Shown here one piece after another: positions 27,030-36,948 of a DNA stretch of 64,000 bases. How positions within the stretch are numbered: the stretch's first letter is position 1; every line of letters starts with the position of its first letter. Position numbers and translations under genes: made by a program. The stretch covers positions 2,790,001 through 2,854,000 of the forward strand of contig NZ_CP099567.1 of the NCBI RefSeq assembly GCF_022530855.2, read 5' to 3'. This DNA is from Candidatus Vondammii sp. HM_W22. GTDB taxonomy: Bacteria; Pseudomonadota; Gammaproteobacteria; Chromatiales; Chromatiaceae. Below the pieces are notes generated by a model. That model was not told the origin of the DNA. It ran no database searches and saw only the letters and a program-made list of their open reading frames with translations.

Positions 27030-27968
27030 TCACTTTTTAATTAGTTCCTTGAAATACTCAATTGTATCCTTTAAACCATCCTCCAATTTTACTATTGGCT
27101 CCCATTCTAATTTATCCTTAGCCAAAGAAATATCTGGTTGACGTTGTCTTGGATCATCAGATGGCAATGGTTTGTTTATTATTGTAGATGCACTACCTGT
27201 GATTTTAATTATCATCTCAGCCAACTCAAGAATAGTAAACTCAAAGGGATTACCAAGATTAACCGGTCCAGTAAAACCATTATCTGATCGCATCATTCGT
27301 ATCAATCCATCAACCAATTCATCAACATAACAAAAACTACGTGTCTGCTGTCCATCACCGTAAATTGTAATATCCTTCCCTTTTAACGCCTGAACAATGA
27401 AATTACTCACGACACGCCCATCATCCGGGTTCATATTTGGTCCATATGTATTGAATATACGGACAACTTTAATATCGATACCATACTGGCGATAATAGTC
27501 AAAAAATAGTGTTTCAGCACAGCGCTTACCTTCATCATAGCAAGAACGGACACCTATAGGATTTACATTACCAAAATAGGATTCTGGCTGCGGGTGTATT
27601 TCAGGATCACCATATACCTCCGAGGTTGATGCTTGCAGGATACGAGCCCCCGTACGTTTTGCAAGTCCCAGCATATTGATCGCACCAAGGACGCTTGTTT
27701 TAGTTGTTTGCGCCGAATCGTACTGGTAATGAATTGGGCTTGCCGGACAAGCCAAATTGTAAATCTTATCTACTTCAACGTAGAGAGGAAATGTCACGTC
27801 GTGCCGTAAAAATTCAAAATAAGGATTATCAAAAAGGTGAACAATATTCTTCTTCTCACCTGTAAATAGGTTATCTATGCATAATACTTCATTGTTTTCA
27901 TGTAGAAGTCTCTCACATAGATGAGACCCCAAAAAACCCGCTCCACCACTTACCAATATTTTATTCAT
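27030..27968 (-). CDS. UDP-glucuronate decarboxylase (UDP-xylose synthase)
   Basis: A 312-residue extended short-chain dehydrogenase. NAD-binding motif [15 protein letters not shown]; the family-specific [20 protein letters not shown]; catalytic Tyr/Lys in [24 protein letters not shown]; and [20 protein letters not shown]. These are characteristic of Uxs enzymes, which convert UDP-glucuronate to UDP-xylose. The donor would come from Ugd at 34721-36055. First gene of the three-gene minus-strand operon. The upstream region was hit by an IS256-I insertion (28045-29099), which may have separated it from earlier operon genes or its promoter. Confidence 0.9.
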   Translation of the reverse strand: MNKILVSGGAGFLGSHLCERLLHENNEVLCIDNLFTGEKKNIVHLFDNPYFEFLRHDVTFPLYVEVDKIYNLACPASPIHYQYDSAQTTKTSVLGAINMLGLAKRTGARILQASTSEVYGDPEIHPQPESYFGNVNPIGVRSCYDEGKRCAETLFFDYYRQYGIDIKVVRIFNTYGPNMNPDDGRVVSNFIVQALKGKDITIYGDGQQTRSFCYVDELVDGLIRMMRSDNGFTGPVNLGNPFEFTILELAEMIIKITGSASTIINKPLPSDDPRQRQPDISLAKDKLEWEPIVKLEDGLKDTIEYFKELIKK

Positions 27969-28053
27969 GCTATCTCTGATCCTCCACGATTATTGGTTAG
28001 AGCATAACTATTCAGTACATTCTCTGTAATTGTGATTACTAGAGTTTAGAGCG

Positions 28054-29090
28054 GAGTTATAGTCAAATCTGGTGTTTAGCCAGTTGAATCAAGCGGCGAC
28101 CTGATCGACTCCTGCTACCTCAACACCCTCTTTAAATTTGATTCCGGTTATCACCTTCGCTAGGTAATCGAAACCCCGTAATCGTCTCCACGTCTTCTCG
28201 GCACACAGGCCGAGTTTGAACATCATGTGTAGCATGCCGTCACGCGATAGACAGCCCTTGGAACGCCTGGTTCGATGGCGGATTGTCCCGAAGGTGGATT
28301 CAATCGGAATTGCTGGTTCAACAATACCTCCCGCCAGCTCTGTGTGGACTCCCGTACACCATCCTCAATTGCCAGAAAATGCTTCTCACCACGCTCATTC
28401 ACGCCGATCACCACCAGGGCACACAGCTTCGTCTGCTCTGCTCTCTGTCCGCTGTAGACACCGTCTGCCCACACATACACCCAATGGCCCTTATCCAGGC
28501 GCTCCTCGCACCAGCTCCGATATTCTTCTACCCAGACCTGCTTCAGACGCGATACCCTGCCGGCCGACAAGCCTGTTGCATCCGGAACCACCAGCACTTT
28601 CAGGGCTTCACCCATCTCTCCACTGGAAATCCCCTTCAGGTAGAACCACGCCAGCGCCGCTTCCAGTGACTTCGTCTTGCGTACATACGGCGGCACCAGA
28701 GCTGATCGGAACGTCACCGGCTCGCCGGTCTTCGCGCGAACTTTGGGGATCTGACCGTGGACCGGCCCCAATCCTGTCTGCAGTTTACGAGCGGGCAGGT
28801 GACCATTACGCACCACACCCGCCTTGCCATCCTCTGTCCGTCGCTCGACGTGCTCCGCCAACAGCTCCAGCAGCCCGGCTTCCACCGCCTAGTAGATCAA
28901 CTGCTCTGCACCGCTTCTCGGCAACTCTGTCAGCGGATCGATAATCGTATCTCGAACTGCCAGCTTAACAACGTTATTCTTACTCATGGTGGCGTATCTC
29001 CAATGGTTGTTTTGATGTCTCGCAACAACAAATCAACCAGATACCCCGCTTTTTTCAATTCCCTTCAAACAACACTTTCAGTTATAACTC
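28054..29090 (-). mobile_element. IS256-I copy 1, internally deleted, with 9-bp target duplication
   Basis: The ends are GAGTTATAGTCAAATCTGGT at 28054 and, inverted, GAGTTATAACTGAAAGTGTT ending at 29090. Both sides carry TTTAGAGCG (28045-28053 and 29091-29099), a perfect 9-bp duplication as expected for IS256. The Mutator-type transposase (minus strand) is recognisable (LLELLAEHVERRTEDGKAGV, IPKVRAKTGEPVTFRSALVP, WVYVWADGVYSGQRAEQTKL). About 340 bp between VLLN and FRLNPPSGQS are deleted relative to copies 3 and 4, and the first residues are cut off by a stop at about 28888. Inactive. Confidence 0.92.
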
Positions 29091-29210
29091 TTTAGAGCGA
29101 CCCAGCCACTTCAAGTCGCTATCAGCTATTCGAGTTCGGAACCCTCTATGATTTTCTGCCGCTGATTACAAGTAGCTAAGCTCATATCTCGCTGCATATT
29201 CACTTCCCAG

Positions 29211-30310
29211 TCAATTTGGCGGCTCGAATTTTTTGCATTCACGACCCCAGCACTCCTTTACAGCAACATGGCGAAAAATGGCTACGAGCCTCTTACGAAT
29301 TTGCCCTGCTGTTATTGGATTATCCCGCCGCCAGTGTGAATGACCGCACAACTGCTGAACACAATTGTCGTTCAACAACCCCAGCAACTGCACCAGGCTA
29401 TACCCCCCATCGTTAAATGAATCCAGCGATGTAGGGTTTGCCCTGTCTGCTGCCACGCTTCCTTCATACTCCAAGAAAGCTTCAGTTGATTAAACATCGA
29501 TTCAATTGACCAGGGTTCTCCCTAGATCTTGATGATTTCTTCCTGTGATCGCCCATACAACCGCAGAATTGCCTCCATCCGTTCAAAATGAGCAATTCGT
29601 TTGGGTGTATATTTTTCACCATGCTTACGGGATCGCCCGTGTTAACCTCATTTTCTCTTTGGCAGTTCTTCATATAGATGAGTATCTCTACAAACCTGCC
29701 CGACAACATCAAACCCGCGCTGTTTCATTGATTCAATAAACCAGCTATCCACCAGAACTCTTACCTTTAACCCCTGAAATAATCGGTAAACAGCCCGGAC
29801 CAACGTATATGCCGTTACCAATTTCCCTGTATTGTCTGCACTCGGTATCAGGCGGGATAGTAGGGGCAAATGCTATTGCCTCACCACCTTCCCTCTTTAC
29901 TATACAAGCCAGACTTATCCAGCATTGCCCTCACACACCTTGTGCAAGATCAGGTTTGTTCCCGTGTCGGTGATGGATCTTGTTGCTGGGTGCTTTTTTA
30001 GAAGCCCGGAGCGTCAATGTGTCGCCAATTGCATGGTCCTCACTATTCTCAGTATGAGTCGGACAAATGACCGTGCTAAGGTCAACCATGACCATCTGCC
30101 ATTCTGTAACCATTTGTAGTAACTGGTCCAATGGTTTCGCGTATCCAGCATCAAATAGGCATCAGTAACAAAATCCGTAGGGGTAAGCGTCGAGCCAATA
30201 GGTAACTCAATGAAAGCACCGGCAGATCTTAAGGGTGGCGCTTTGCACAACAATATTATCCAATGGATCAGTTCGTGGGGGATATTACCGTATCTTGTTG
30301 CGTTCATAAC
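29211..30310 (-). mobile_element. Degenerate DDE transposase (IS4/IS701-like), copy 1
   Basis: Minus-strand pieces in several frames make one transposase: MNATRYGNIPHELIHWIILL, DAYLMLDTRNHWTSYYKWLQ, the DDTL segment DTLTLRASKKAPSNKIHHRH, KLVTAYTLVRAVYRLFQGLK, VLVDSWFIESMKQRGFDVVG (a catalytic Asp), and the C-terminal ITAGQIRKRLVAIFRHVAVK with ECWGRECKKFEPPN. At least three frameshifts and several stops break it. The first 150 residues recur at 36257. The exact ends were not identified. Confidence 0.7.
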
Positions 30311-30606
30311 GGTTTCCAGAAGCTCTAGTTGTGATTACTCAATTATTGTAAAAAAGCACTTGACAATATTTTTGCGTATATATTTTAAGGATCATCTGAT
30401 CAATTCACGAGTCGGTGTCTGATGGCTGAAATCTCCCTATTCTGCGACTGATTTGTAATCCTTGTTCAGTCCATGAGACTAACCCTCTCATCTTCTGCAC
30501 CTACCCTTGCACAATAACTTTCCCTATCCCTTCCAACTACTGGGGGTCCATCTCTTGGCGTAGCTCTGACTGTGCCGCCAGATTAACCACCCTATTTGGC
30601 TTATAT

Positions 30607-31100
30607 GGGAACCTCTAAAAACCTGACAAAGGCCAATAGGCTCTAGCAAATCAGGAGGCCCGGTATCTTCACGCCAGCCCTAGCTTGCCCGATGCTACAC
30701 ACTAGTCGATTGGCCTGCTAGGCAAACACATGCTCAATTCGAGCCCGAACTCTTGATCGTTTTCGGTCTGTCTCTTGCTTCCGTTCATTCAGAGGGCGTT
30801 TCCGTGTCGACTTGCGATGAATACGGTAATTTGCATCTGGTAAAGCAGATCTTCCGTTCTGCACTGCGGTAAGCAGAATCGGCCCAGACACTGCCATTAT
30901 TATTGGTCTTATCCAGCAGTTCTTCGAAGACCTGGCTATTGTGAACTTCAGCCGATGTGATGGCGTACTTGCGAATGACCTTGTGCTTCCGATCTATTCT
31001 GATGTGGTTTTGTACCCTATAGTGGGTTTTGCTATGCTTCATGGTCCAGTGGGCTTCAACATTCTTCCGGGCTTAGCCCAAGAAAACGATAAAAGCTGGC
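30607..31100 (-). mobile_element. IS5-B fragment with internal deletion
   Basis: The terminal sequence GGGAACCTCTAAAAACCTGA starts at 30607. Minus-strand frames give MKHSKTHYRVQNHIRIDRKH, KVIRKYAITSAEVHNSQVFE and NGSVWADSAYRSAER, then broken C-terminal text. Just before MKHSK the N-terminal part jumps to LGLSPE, which shows an internal deletion of most of the first half. Confidence 0.7.
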
Positions 31101-31170
31101 GAGGGGGATTTGTCTATGGCTATGATATCGGCATCACAGATGCATGGCTTTTGGTCAATTATGATTCGTT

Positions 31171-31223
31171 TTTAGAGCACTATTATATCTAAATATAGCG
31201 TATTTAGAGCAATAATATCTAAA
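31171..31223. repeat. Short AT-rich direct repeat beside manC
   Basis: TTTAGAGCACTATTATATCT plus AAA at 31171-31193 and TTTAGAGCAATAATATCTAA plus A at 31203-31223 are near-identical tandem units, 32 bases apart start to start. They lie downstream of manC between it and an IS5-B scrap. Function unknown. Confidence 0.5.
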
Positions 31224-31250
31224 GAGTTATGCTATATTGTCCGGATCTAA

Positions 31251-32681
31251 CTAACGGCGTTCGTAATTGTCTTCAAATCGTTCAATATCATCTTCACCCA
31301 AGTACTCACCGACCTGTACTTCAATCATTTCAAGGGGGATCTTACCCCGGTTTTCCAAACGATGTTTCACACCAATCGGAATATAGGTACTTTGGTTCTT
31401 TGTCACGGTGATGATCTCGCCTTCCTGAGTAACTGATGCAGTACCGGATATAACAACCCAATGTTCCGAACGATGCTGATGACACTGCAGACTGAGACAA
31501 CCACCGGGATTCACAGTAATCCGTTTCATTTTGAAACCGGGTAGCTCTTCAAGAACCGTGTATTGCCCCCAAGGGCGCTGTACCGTTAAGTGTAATACAC
31601 GTTCTTGCGCGTTGGCCTTCTTCAGTTCATCAACAATCTCACGAACGCGCTGGGATTCTCCTCTTTTTGTAATCAGAACCGCGTCAGCTGTTTCTACGAT
31701 ACAGACATCCTGCACACCCACAGCTGCAACCAAGCGGTTGTTGCTATGAATAAGCGAATTTCGACAATCCTTTACGATAGTGTACCCTTGTACAGCATTT
31801 CCTGCATCATCATGTTCAGCAATTTCATGCACAGTATCCCAGCTACCAACATCTGACCACCCCAACTCACAAGGGATAAGTGACACGTTGGTGCTCTTTT
31901 CAAGCACTCCATAATCGATACTGATATTAGGCATGGTGGAAAAGTGACGGTTGATGGAATCCTGTAACTTGTCACTCTCCCTCCAGGTAGTACGTATCTC
32001 ATTCAGAACGGAGTAAACGTCGGGGAGATGGGCCTCTATCTCTGCTAGAATGGTCGACGTTTGCCATACGAATATACCGGAATTCCAGTAGTAATTGCCT
32101 TCTGACATAAATTGTTCAGCACGTGTCTGGCTAGGCTTTTCAGTGAATTGCTCTACAGGCAGCGTCTCCATAGCACCATTAGTTGCGAATTGATCCCTTA
32201 CCTTAATGTATCCATATCCCGTATCTGGACGTGTGGGCTTTATCCCAAATGTTATTAGTTTACCCTCTTTCGCTAAATCCACGGACTTCCGTAATGCATC
32301 CTGAAGAGCCTCAGTCTGCTTGATGATATGATCAGCCGGCAGGACTACCATAATGGGATCTTCACCGTCACCATGATTTTGCAACCAAGCGGCTGCCAAG
32401 GCAATCGCAGGTGCTGTATTACGGCCCACAGGTTCCAGCAATGTCTGGTAGGGGCGCAAGCTGTTATAAGCTTCTCCCTCCGCATGTTCTACGCCCGTGA
32501 CGACCAATACATCGCTAGGCAAGATAAGGGGCGACAAGTGCTCGACAGTCGATTCAAGAAGTGTCCTTTCACCTTGTAGCCGTAGGAATTGTTTAGGGAG
32601 TTGCAGTCGAGATAGCGGCCAGAGACGCGTGCCGCTGCCACCCGCCAGAATAACTGCTTTTATAGAGTTGATATTTATCAT
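31251..32681 (-). CDS. manC: Mannose-1-phosphate guanylyltransferase / mannose-6-phosphate isomerase
   Basis: A 476-residue bifunctional type II phosphomannose enzyme. The N-terminal nucleotidyltransferase has AVILAGGSGTRLWPLSRLQL with the nearby K in PKQF, VVLPADHIIKQ, FTEKPSQTRA, YYWNSGIFVWQ and LIPCELGWSDVGSWD. The C-terminal cupin isomerase domain (about 355-476) has RPWGQYTVLEELPGFKMKRI, SLQCHQHRSEHWVVISGTA and YIPIGVKHRLENRGKIPLEM. It makes GDP-mannose for surface polysaccharide. It is intact but isolated between IS remnants; the closest polysaccharide genes are 3-4 kb away. Confidence 0.96.
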   Translation of the reverse strand: MININSIKAVILAGGSGTRLWPLSRLQLPKQFLRLQGERTLLESTVEHLSPLILPSDVLVVTGVEHAEGEAYNSLRPYQTLLEPVGRNTAPAIALAAAWLQNHGDGEDPIMVVLPADHIIKQTEALQDALRKSVDLAKEGKLITFGIKPTRPDTGYGYIKVRDQFATNGAMETLPVEQFTEKPSQTRAEQFMSEGNYYWNSGIFVWQTSTILAEIEAHLPDVYSVLNEIRTTWRESDKLQDSINRHFSTMPNISIDYGVLEKSTNVSLIPCELGWSDVGSWDTVHEIAEHDDAGNAVQGYTIVKDCRNSLIHSNNRLVAAVGVQDVCIVETADAVLITKRGESQRVREIVDELKKANAQERVLHLTVQRPWGQYTVLEELPGFKMKRITVNPGGCLSLQCHQHRSEHWVVISGTASVTQEGEIITVTKNQSTYIPIGVKHRLENRGKIPLEMIEVQVGEYLGEDDIERFEDNYERR

Positions 32682-32774
32682 CGCGATATGTATAGCTATT
32701 AAATTTTGTTTACCCCTCCTAGTATTAGCAAGAGAAGGAATTAAGACCTTTCAACATTCCAGCAGCAATACTGC

Positions 32775-32938
32775 TCAAACATCCACTTTTATCAGTTCTC
32801 TTAATTTATCTGTTTGGTTTTGCATCAGCGCTTCATCACCAAGCGTCTCAACATTCAAGCTTATTTCTGGTTCTTTTATGCGATCCTCAGGGATTGTAAC
32901 GCCAATCTGGAAATTTAGCACTTAAGCCATCAGTCCTA
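32775..32938 (-). pseudogene. C-terminal scrap of an unknown gene cut by IS256-I
   Basis: The minus strand encodes NFQIGVTIPEDRIKEPEISL, then NVETLGDEALMQNQTDKLRE and LIKVDV-stop at 32775. The composition looks like real coding sequence, and it lies just upstream of manC on the same strand, so it may be the tail of a lost polysaccharide gene. It ends abruptly at the IS256-I terminus at 32939. I cannot assign a family. Confidence 0.35.
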
Positions 32939-33448
32939 GAGTTATAACTGAAAGTGTTGTTTGAAAGGAATTGAAAAAAAGCGGGGTATCTGGTTGATTT
33001 GTTGTTGCGAGACATCAAAACAACCATTGGAGATACGCCACCATGAGTAAGAATAACGTTGTTAAGCTGGCAGTTCGAGATACGATTATCGATCCGCTGA
33101 TAGAGTTGCTGAGAAGCGGTGCAGAGCAGTTGATCTACCAGGCGGTGGAGGCCGAGCTGCTGGAGCTGTTGGCGGAGCACGTCGAGCGACGGACAGAGGA
33201 TGGCAAGGCGGGTGTGGTGCGTAATGGTCACCTGCCAGCTCGTAAACTGCAGACAGGATTGGGGCCGGTCACGGTCAAGATCCCCAAAGTTCGCGCGAAG
33301 ACCGGCGAGCCGGTGACGTTCCGATCAGCTCTGGTGCCGCCGTATGTACGCAAGACGAAGTCACTGGAAGCGGCACTGCCGTGGCTCTACTTGAAGGGGA
33401 TTTCCAGTGGAGAGATGGGTGAAGCCCTGAAAGTGCTTGTGGTTCCGA
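32939..33448 (+). mobile_element. IS256-I copy 2, N-terminal part only
   Basis: The left end GAGTTATAACTGAAAGTGTT is at 32939. The transposase starts at 33043 (MSKNNVVKLAVRDTIIDPLI) and runs through LLELLAEHVERRTEDGKAGV to GEALKVLVVP. It then switches mid-codon at about 33448 into antisense IS5-A sequence. The DDE residues and the right end are missing. Confidence 0.88.
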
Positions 33449-33880
33449 AGGAAGTTGCCATTGGGATTCGATCTCACCCGTAAAACTCTGGTAGTAGGAA
33501 TTTTGTATCCAGCGTTGAATCAGAACCTCGTCACTGAGGTCTTCCAGATGCTTGAGTATCGAGAGACCCACCATTAGGCGGATGGGTTTTGAGGGCTTTC
33601 CAAGATGAGAATAAAGCGGGGCAAATTCAGCATCAAAATATGACCAGTCTATCTGTCTGGCCAGTAGCAAAAGTGGATGCTTGGGGTTCAGCTGATCCAG
33701 TAAGTTCTGGTGCAGGAAACTTTGCTGGTTGGGATTGGCTGTCTTGGCTTTGCTCAATTATCCACCTCTGTTTCGTCCAGTTTTTCTCTGCTTTTACTGC
33801 TTTCCCGGACGTTTATTTTATCAAATTTAGACGCTTATTTTATATAAATGATTGCGTTATGAATATTTCAGGGTCGACTA
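33449..33880 (-). mobile_element. IS5-A copy 2, N-terminal part only
   Basis: The right terminal repeat, reverse complement of TAGTCGACCCTGAAATATTC, ends at 33880. The transposase starts at 33757 (MSKAKTANPNQQSFLHQNLL) and continues DQLNPKHPLLLLARQIDWSY to FTGEIESQWQLPSEP, where it meets IS256-I. The junction with copy 2 of IS256-I is blunt, pointing to a deletion between the two elements. Confidence 0.85.
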
Positions 33881-34228
33881 ATTCGGTTGTTTCCGTACTC
33901 ACGAAACAGGTTAAAAAACTTTCAGACAAGCTGGTACAGGCATTAACTTGGGATAGGGGGATGGAACTTGCCGGTCACAAGAAATTTACTATGGCGACAG
34001 ATGCAAAAGTCTACTTTTGTGACCCACAAAGTCTATGGCAAAGAGGGACCAATGAAAATACAAATCGGCTATTGAGGCAGTACTTTCCGAAGAAAACAGA
34101 CTTATCGATTTACTCTCAGGTACACTTAGATCGCGTGGCGAAAAAACTCAATCAACGACCGAGAAAAACATTAGGACTTCGCCACTCCTGCAGATAAACT
34201 AAATGACGGTGTTGCACCGACCCCTTGA
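33881..34228 (+). pseudogene. IS30-family transposase C-terminal fragment
   Basis: Plus-strand text LSDKLVQALTWDRGMELAGH, KKFTMATDAKVYFCDPQSLW and QRGTNENTNRLLRQYFPKKT is the IS30 catalytic core end: a DDE Asp in TWDRG and the Glu in NENTN. A frameshift near 34172 displaces the final FATPADKLNDGVAPTP before a stop at 34228. It starts exactly at the IS5-A end, so its N-terminal half is lost. It truncates the epimerase gene that follows on the other strand. Confidence 0.8.
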
Positions 34229-34724
34229 ATCTACAATAGCTATGCGCCATCAACTCACTGGCCTTTTTTGTGGAGGCATATGAGGCTGACAGGATGGTCG
34301 ACGTTATCATGCACCGAAAATGGTATTTTGGTATTGCTGCCATAGACTGAGCTTGAAGATGCATAGACCAGATGTTCAATCCCGTTGTGTCGGCAACCTT
34401 CCAGGACATAGCCAAGGCCGACCAAATTAGAATCTATAATAGGCCATCGGATTTTTCCAATGAATAGCGGACCCTTGTCTGTGCGGCAAGATTTACGACC
34501 CCGTTAGACTTACGAGAGGAAAAAACGCTGTCACTGGCCAAATCTACCCGAAGAGAGGTATAATTCGGTGATCAGCATGACGGGCCAAACGGGCTTCTTT
34601 CAACGCCCGGATCGTAATAATCATTATGATTATCGATTTCTACAACCTCATCGCCTCTCTCCAAAAGACGTAGCGTCAATGCCGAACTAATAAAGTCGGC
34701 AGCACCGGTGACAAGAGCCTTCAT
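34229..34724 (-). pseudogene. UDP-glucuronate 4-epimerase-like gene, truncated and decayed
   Basis: The ATG at 34722-34724 overlaps the ugd stop (ATGA) and begins [20 protein letters not shown] then LERGDEVVEIDNHNDYYDPG, a Rossmann epimerase start in which the usual GxxGxxG is damaged (GAADFIS). Further down in shifted frames come NLAAQTRVRYSLE, the substrate segment YASSSSVYG-like text, SYASTKKASELMAHSYCRFK and then the IS30 scrap. Frameshifts and truncation make it dead. It probably formed a two-gene operon with ugd, converting UDP-glucuronate to UDP-galacturonate. Confidence 0.8.
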
Positions 34725-36055
34725 GAGATGATCTTTCCTCTACCGATGGCATAGTGAGTAAACCCTTCCCGATCCATTTGGTCAGGATCGTAAAGATTCC
34801 TGCCATCAAAGATAACCGGCTCACTAAGTAATTGTTTTATCTTGCCAAAATCTGGACTACAAAACAGTTTCCACTCAGTCACCACCGCCAGAGCATCGGC
34901 TCTTTCCAATGCCTTCTCGGGACCGTTGCAATATACTAATTCTGACCTCTCTCCATAGATACGCCGACACTCATTCATCGCCTCAGGATCATATGCTCGG
35001 ACCACAGCCCCTGCTTTCCAAAGCGATTCCATTAGCACACGACTAGACGCTTCCCGCATATCGTTTGTATTGGGCTTGAAAGCCAGGCCCCACAAAGCGA
35101 TAATCCTGCCATTAAGTTCACCACCAAAATGTGCCTTGATTTTTTGGAATAACACCTCTTTCTGACGTGCATTGACTGCTTCCACTGCTTGCAGGAGCTG
35201 GGCCTGATAGCCTACCTCATCGGCAGTACGCTCCAGCGCATTGACATCCTTTGGAAAACAGGAGCCGCCATAGCCACATCCGGGGTAGATAAATGAGTAG
35301 CCGATACGGCTGTCAGAGCCTATCCCATGCCTCACCTGCTCAATATCTGCACCCAGACGCTCAGCCAGATTAGCCAACTCATTCATGAAACTGATCTTGG
35401 TGGCTAGCATAGCATTTGCCGCATACTTGGTCAGCTCTGCCGAACGGATATCCATAGTAACGAGACGGTCGTGATTACGGTTAAACGGTGCATAGAGCTC
35501 TTTTAGTAACTCCGTGGCTCTTGGATTATCGGTTCCAACAACGATTCTGTCGGGCTTCATGAAGTCATCAAGAGCCGCCCCTTCCTTGAGAAATTCAGGA
35601 TTCGAAACTACATCGAACTCAATTGATTGACCACGTTGCTTCAAAATACCCTGAATTCTGGCTTTGACTTTATCGGCAGTCCCGACCGGCACCGTGGACT
35701 TATCCACCACAACTCGGTAACCATCTATATGTTCGGCAATAGTCTCCGCGACAACTAATACGTATTGCAAATCAGCAGAGCCATCGTCGTCTGGAGGTGT
35801 CCCCACGGCGACAAACAGGAACAGGCCATGCTCTATGGCTTCTTTTGGATTTGTTGTAAAGCGAAGCCTTCCGGCCTGAGCATTCCGTTCAACCATTAGC
35901 TCCAATCCCGGCTCATAGATCGGGATATGGCCTTTGTTAAGTAGATCGATTTTATTGCTATCCACGTCCATGCAGATAACGTCATTGCCGACTTCAGCAA
36001 GACATGCACCCGTCGCCAAGCCAACATAACCCGAGCCAAAAATTGTTACTTTCAT
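34721..36055 (-). CDS. ugd: UDP-glucose 6-dehydrogenase
   Basis: A 444-residue nucleotide-sugar dehydrogenase that oxidises UDP-glucose twice to UDP-glucuronate with NAD. N-terminal Rossmann motif [74 protein letters not shown]; catalytic Cys in [17 protein letters not shown] near residue 263; C-terminal [19 protein letters not shown]. It is intact. The product feeds the UDP-xylose synthase at 27030 and the dead epimerase downstream. The start is the ATG at 36055; the preceding 170 bases contain no gene. Confidence 0.96.
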   Translation of the reverse strand: MKVTIFGSGYVGLATGACLAEVGNDVICMDVDSNKIDLLNKGHIPIYEPGLELMVERNAQAGRLRFTTNPKEAIEHGLFLFVAVGTPPDDDGSADLQYVLVVAETIAEHIDGYRVVVDKSTVPVGTADKVKARIQGILKQRGQSIEFDVVSNPEFLKEGAALDDFMKPDRIVVGTDNPRATELLKELYAPFNRNHDRLVTMDIRSAELTKYAANAMLATKISFMNELANLAERLGADIEQVRHGIGSDSRIGYSFIYPGCGYGGSCFPKDVNALERTADEVGYQAQLLQAVEAVNARQKEVLFQKIKAHFGGELNGRIIALWGLAFKPNTNDMREASSRVLMESLWKAGAVVRAYDPEAMNECRRIYGERSELVYCNGPEKALERADALAVVTEWKLFCSPDFGKIKQLLSEPVIFDGRNLYDPDQMDREGFTHYAIGRGKIIS

Positions 36056-36256
36056 TAGTTACCCAAAATTCACAGTGAAGAATTAATAATAGGGTTTATT
36101 TTCCCGTAATTACGCATTCAGAGTTTCAGGAGGATAAAACCCGAAAACTGCATAAAAAGCTTGAAATAACAGAAGTTCACGCATAACTTAGCGCCTTTGA
36201 AAAGTTATGCAAGGCACGAGTTTCCTTCAGAAGAAAATAGAGCTTTTGGAGACCGC

Positions 36257-36680
36257 TATGAACGCAACAGGATACAGTAATATCCCCCGCAAACTATTCC
36301 ATTGGATAACATTTTTATGCAAAGCGCTACCCTTAAGATCTGCAGGTACTTTCATTAGAGTTGCTTATTGGCTCGATGCTTACCCCTACGGGTTTTATAA
36401 TTGATGCCTATTTGATGCCGGGTATGTGAAACCATTGGACCAGTCACTACAAATGGTTACAGAATGGCAGATGGTCATGGTTGGCTTTAGTACGGCAATT
36501 TATTCGATTCACACTGAGAGTAGTGAGGACCAACATGGTTCACTTTGCAATTGACGACACATTGACGCTTCGGGCTTCTAAAAAAGCGCCCGGAAGCAAG
36601 ATCCATCACCAATACGGGAACACTCCCAATCTTGCACAATATGTGTGAGAATAATGCTGGATAAGTCTGGCTTGTGATAG
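36257..36680 (+). mobile_element. DDE transposase (IS4/IS701-like) copy 2, N-terminal fragment
   Basis: From the ATG at 36257, MNATGYSNIPRKLFHWITFL and CKALPLRSAGTFIRVAYWLD parallel the start of the element at 29211-30310. It then decays through frameshifts (LQMVTEWQMVMVGFSTA) to the DDTLTLRASKK-equivalent near 36555. The rest is missing and an IS5-B scrap follows. Confidence 0.65.
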
Positions 36681-36684
36681 TAAA

Positions 36685-36948
36685 GGGAACTTCCAAAAAA
36701 TCGATAAAGGCCAATAGATCTCTAGCAAATCTGGAGAGTCCGGTATCTTCACACCGGCCCTGACTTGCCCGATGCCACGCACCAGTCGATTGGCCTGCTG
36801 GGCAAACACGTGCTCAACTCGAGCCCGAACTCTTAATCGTTTTCGGTTTGCCTCTTGCTCCCGTTCATTCAGGGGGCGTTTGCGTGTCGACGTGCGATGA
36901 ATCTGACTGCGGTAAGTAGAATCGGCTCAGACATTTCCATTGCTTGTT
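36685..36948 (-). mobile_element. IS5-B fragment
   Basis: The end GGGAACTTCCAAAAAATCGA at 36685 is followed by the C-terminal transposase region on the minus strand (QQANRLVRGIGQVRAGVKIP), with frameshifts. It is cut by the ISL3 end at 36949. Confidence 0.65.

Noticed and set aside
33589-34197. 202-residue plus-strand frame resembling one protein
   Set aside because: It is a chimera: antisense IS5-A sequence running into the sense IS30 fragment across the IS5-A end at 33880.
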